DNA of 64,000 nt, taken from NCBI GenBank assembly GCA_040768445.1, contig JAXGMV010000001.1, positions 2,418,001 through 2,482,000 of the forward strand, in the 5' to 3' direction. The number at the start of each line of letters is the position of its first letter. Position 1 is the stretch's first letter. Shown piece by piece: positions 61,870-64,000 of the stretch. The notes under the pieces were generated by a model, which searched no databases, had not been told where the DNA came from, and saw nothing but the letters and a program-made list of their open reading frames with translations. Both the position numbers and the translations under genes were made by a program. Source of the stretch: JAXGMV01 sp040768445. Lineage in GTDB: Bacteria > Chloroflexota > Anaerolineae > Anaerolineales > Anaerolineaceae.

Positions 61870-62478
61870 ATGCAGATCAATGGTTTTGGCATATTAAAAG
61901 GGATCTGGGTTGCTTTAGCTCACTTTGTTGAGTCCTATACTGTCGATATTAAAGGCGGGCGGAAACGATATTTTACGGAAGAAGGCGTAGAGGCAAGGCG
62001 AACCAGCGATACAAAGGGGTTGTTCACAATTCAATATCCGGAGGAAAAATTACCTGTTCCGGAAGAATTTCGCTACTTACCGTTTCTGGTTTATGATATT
62101 GACGACGAGGGTAACAAGCAGATCAGATGCACTGCCTGCGGTATTTGTGCTAAAGTCTGTCCTCCCCAGTGTATATGGATTACAAGGGCAGTAAACCCTG
62201 CAACTGGGCGTCCAATGCCCAACCCGACAATCTATAACATTGACGTTGATATTTGCATGAGCTGTGGTTTTTGCGCAGAATTTTGCCCATTTGACGCGAT
62301 AAAAATGGATCATGATTACGAAATTACGTCGTATGATCGTTTCGCAGATAATATTTACACGCTTGAGAAGTTATTAAAACCTGCCTCGTATTACAAACAA
62401 ATTCGTCCCAAGAATTTCGCAATAGAAGAGGCGATAAAGGCAGAAAAATTGGCTGCCAAAGCGGCGAAACAAGCATAG
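61870..62478 (+). CDS. nuoI: Complex I-type subunit I (two 4Fe-4S ferredoxin)
   Basis: Carries clusters N6a and N6b. Both CX2CX2CX3CP motifs are intact: CTACGICAKVCPPQC (about 78) and CMSCGFCAEFCPFDA (about 128). The 202 residues include a C-terminal Ala/Lys-rich helix, EEAIKAEKLAAKAAKQA, beyond the core fold. The ATG follows AGGAGG by about six bases. Here NuoI comes straight after NuoCD; NuoH, normally its neighbour and membrane contact, is absent. Confidence 0.94.
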   Translation: MQINGFGILKGIWVALAHFVESYTVDIKGGRKRYFTEEGVEARRTSDTKGLFTIQYPEEKLPVPEEFRYLPFLVYDIDDEGNKQIRCTACGICAKVCPPQCIWITRAVNPATGRPMPNPTIYNIDVDICMSCGFCAEFCPFDAIKMDHDYEITSYDRFADNIYTLEKLLKPASYYKQIRPKNFAIEEAIKAEKLAAKAAKQA

Positions 62479-62481
62479 TTT

Positions 62482-62826
62482 ATGTACAATACAGACACCG
62501 AACTGTTATTTCCTTTAAGGGTGATATCAAAACTTCAAAAAAGCAGAGGGGAGGTATGGAATGGTTTTATCCTTGAACTTACCTCCCCAAAGAGCGACTT
62601 TTTGGCTCAATTGTCTTTTGTGTATCTAATGGTCAGGCTTGGTGGATGTATTTCATGCAATACCGGCTCGTTTAGGGCAATGAGGGGATGTACACAATGT
62701 GCATTGCAGACAATTCGACGTTTTCGAGGTACTGATGAGGACCTGATCGAACAATACAACCAGGCAAAAAGTGATGTGCTTCGTTTAGCAAAAAGGCAAA
62801 ATATCAACCCCAATCAGTTTGAATAA
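62482..62826 (+). CDS. Small Cys4 protein downstream of nuoI, function unknown
   Basis: 114 residues, unrecognised. A basic N-terminal half (VISKLQKSRGEVWNGFILEL) is followed by CISC-N9-CTQC (about 65-81), fit for zinc or an iron-sulfur cluster, and a charged C-terminal helix (DLIEQYNQAKSDVLRLAKR). It begins three bases after the nuoI stop, with no clear ribosome site, so coupled translation is likely. It may belong to the Nuo-type complex or act in electron transfer; neither is shown. Confidence 0.65.
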   Translation: MYNTDTELLFPLRVISKLQKSRGEVWNGFILELTSPKSDFLAQLSFVYLMVRLGGCISCNTGSFRAMRGCTQCALQTIRRFRGTDEDLIEQYNQAKSDVLRLAKRQNINPNQFE

Positions 62827-62879
62827 ATAATAGATTATAATGTTTGTTCTTTAAGTTAGTGCGAAGAACAGTGAGTGGT

Positions 62880-63707
62880 ATGGAAAAGAAAGAAATAAAA
62901 AATGTAGTTGGTGTCAGATTCAACGATGTTGGAAAAATTTATCATTTTAATTCGTCAGGCATTGATGATTTAAATTTGAATGATCCGGTAATTGTGGAAA
63001 CGAGCCGCGGATGCCAGATAGGATTTATTGCGTTATTTGCTGACCCTGAAACTGTAGAAGATATATCCGGCATAAAACCCATTGAGAGAAAAGCTACGCC
63101 GCAGGACTTAATACTGCATCAATCCTGGATACAAAAAGAAGAACAGGCATTACGCTACATTCAGCAAAAAGCTGCGGAGATGAAATTTAATAATATTAAG
63201 ATCATCTCTGCTGAATATAGTTTTGATGGCAAAAAATTGACTGTATCGTTTAGTTCAGAATCTGATGAAAAAGTTGATCTCAAGCGGCTGAGGCAGGCGG
63301 TTAGTAGAAAATTCTCACCAACCCAGGTTGATATCAGGCAAATTGGACCCAGGGATATGGCAAAGCAAATTGGCGGAATGGGTGCATGCGGTTTAGACAA
63401 ACGGTGCTGCTGTAAATTCTTGACTGAATTCAGTTCCATTTCGATCAGAATGGCAAAAGAACAAAATATTTCACTAACACCTACCGAAATTACTGGTATC
63501 TGTGGGCGGTTAAGATGCTGCCTCATCTATGAGTATGATCAGTATGTTTGTTCACGAAAGAAATTGCCAAAAAAGAATAAAATTGTCAAAACACCGGTTG
63601 GTGAATGCAGGGTGATTGATGTGTTACCACTAAAAGAAGCTGTGATTGTTGAAACACCTGACAATCAAAGAAAAGAATTTTCTTTAGATCAAATTCTATT
63701 TGAATAA
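62880..63707 (+). CDS. PSP1 domain protein (RicT/YaaT family)
   Basis: Known members take part in the Bacillus RicAFT complex that controls RNA processing by RNase Y. The PSP1 domain contains GACGLDKRCCCKFLTEF, LTPTEITGICGRLRCCLIYE (about 205-225) with the cysteines that hold iron-sulfur clusters in the Bacillus complex, and KTPVGECRVIDVLP. ATG 62880 gives MEKKEIKNVVGVRF, the usual beginning; the open frame extends to a TTG at 62844 and a GTG at 62871 is possible. It lies about 50 bases after the Cys4 gene, so it may be on the same message. Confidence 0.9.
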   Translation: MEKKEIKNVVGVRFNDVGKIYHFNSSGIDDLNLNDPVIVETSRGCQIGFIALFADPETVEDISGIKPIERKATPQDLILHQSWIQKEEQALRYIQQKAAEMKFNNIKIISAEYSFDGKKLTVSFSSESDEKVDLKRLRQAVSRKFSPTQVDIRQIGPRDMAKQIGGMGACGLDKRCCCKFLTEFSSISIRMAKEQNISLTPTEITGICGRLRCCLIYEYDQYVCSRKKLPKKNKIVKTPVGECRVIDVLPLKEAVIVETPDNQRKEFSLDQILFE

Positions 63708-63790
63708 AAACTAATAATCCTTACATTTTAAGATTTGGGTTTGTGTTGTTGATGTGATATTTGTATCAATTAATAGGACTAAATTACTAA

Positions 63791-63818
63791 TTGACAAGAA
63801 ATATTTAGCTGTTATCAT
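63791..63818 (+). promoter_or_regulatory. Promoter ahead of the GntR-like gene
   Basis: TTGACA (63791-63796), a 16-base spacer and TATCAT (63813-63818), 74 bases before the ATG. Confidence 0.6.
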
Positions 63819-63824
63819 TAAATA

Positions 63825-63885
63825 AATCGGATGAATAATATATTATGAATCAAATAGTGGCAATTTATTATTTATTCATCAGATT
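63825..63885. repeat. Inverted repeat with 14-base arms between promoter and start
   Basis: AATCGGATGAATAA (63825-63838) and TTATTCATCAGATT (63872-63885) are complementary but for one base, 33 bases apart. As DNA it could be an operator pair for the regulator encoded just after; as RNA it could hide the start region. Confidence 0.55.
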
Positions 63886-63891
63886 AATAAC

Positions 63892-64000
63892 ATGCTATCA
63901 AATTTTTTAGAGTATCTCTCTGATAATTATCCTGGTGAGGAAGATCAAATGCCTTCCTTATCAGAATTAAGTAAAGCGCTTGGTATAAGCTTATCAACAC
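63892..64000 (+). CDS. GntR-like transcriptional regulator, cut by the right edge
   Basis: Only the first 36 residues are visible. They read as a winged-helix start: LEYLSDNYPGEEDQMPSLSE followed by LSKALGISLST, the pattern of GntR/FadR-type N-termini (length-Pro-Ser-x3-Leu-x2-x-Leu-Gly-Ile-Ser). No ribosome site is evident before the ATG at 63892. The effector domain lies beyond the window. Confidence 0.6.
   Translation, partial: MLSNFLEYLSDNYPGEEDQMPSLSELSKALGISLST

Overview
The window reads as chromosomal DNA of an anaerobic Chloroflexota bacterium, most likely class Anaerolineae. This is inferred from gene content and protein character, not from a marker-gene search. The clues are many lipoproteins with LysM/M23 domains and no LPS genes, an actinobacterial-type myo-inositol-1-phosphate synthase, folate-dependent TrmFO, a split glycine decarboxylase (GcvPA/GcvPB), a tungsten aldehyde:ferredoxin oxidoreductase and a fused NuoCD. 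Genes are dense, on both strands, in short operons with many 1-8 nt overlaps. No insertion sequence, phage gene, CRISPR array or rRNA operon was seen. The one tRNA is tRNA-Pro(CGG).

Layout. 1-4.9 kb: alpha-galactosidase (cut by or very near the left edge), a membrane-anchored coiled-coil protein behind a sigma-54-like promoter, a DUF4349 lipoprotein and a metallophosphoesterase. 5.0-12.6 kb: one minus-strand operon, metH - homocysteine methyltransferase/MTHFR - coaX - coaBC, headed by a well-formed SAM-I riboswitch with terminator, so methionine and coenzyme A synthesis appear to share one SAM-responsive switch. 12.7-18.3 kb (+): membrane protein, selA, M24 peptidase, tsaD, ECF sigma factor with zinc anti-sigma factor, and OsmC. 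18.3-25.7 kb (-): envelope operon of ino1, a deacetylase-like lipoprotein, HIT protein and three tandem LysM-M23 lipoproteins. 25.8-30.0 kb: tRNA-Pro, rpmF, hflX, M28 peptidase and trmFO.

30.0-43.1 kb is the most unusual part: a self-contained sigma-54 island. It has rpoN with a Cys4 insert, a cytosolic PAS/GAF histidine kinase, an NtrC-type activator that lacks its DNA-binding domain and has a variant GAFTGA loop, then a tiny two-helix membrane protein, a 1791-residue TPR protein and a TPR protein fused to a C25/caspase-like cysteine protease domain. A -24/-12 promoter precedes rpoN and another precedes the membrane/TPR/protease operon. I read this as a dedicated sensor to sigma-54 to protease-effector circuit.

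43.2-64.0 kb is mostly housekeeping: alaS, gcvPB-gcvPA-gcvH, plsC and two MFS transporters, an aldehyde:ferredoxin oxidoreductase, glmS behind a probable glmS ribozyme, TetR and an unknown partner, and a Cys-rich SufR-like regulator divergent from nuoB-nuoCD-nuoI. The last is a complex I Q-module without membrane subunits, and its NuoD lacks the usual quinone-site tyrosine. A Cys4 small protein, a PSP1/RicT protein and a cut GntR-like regulator close the window.
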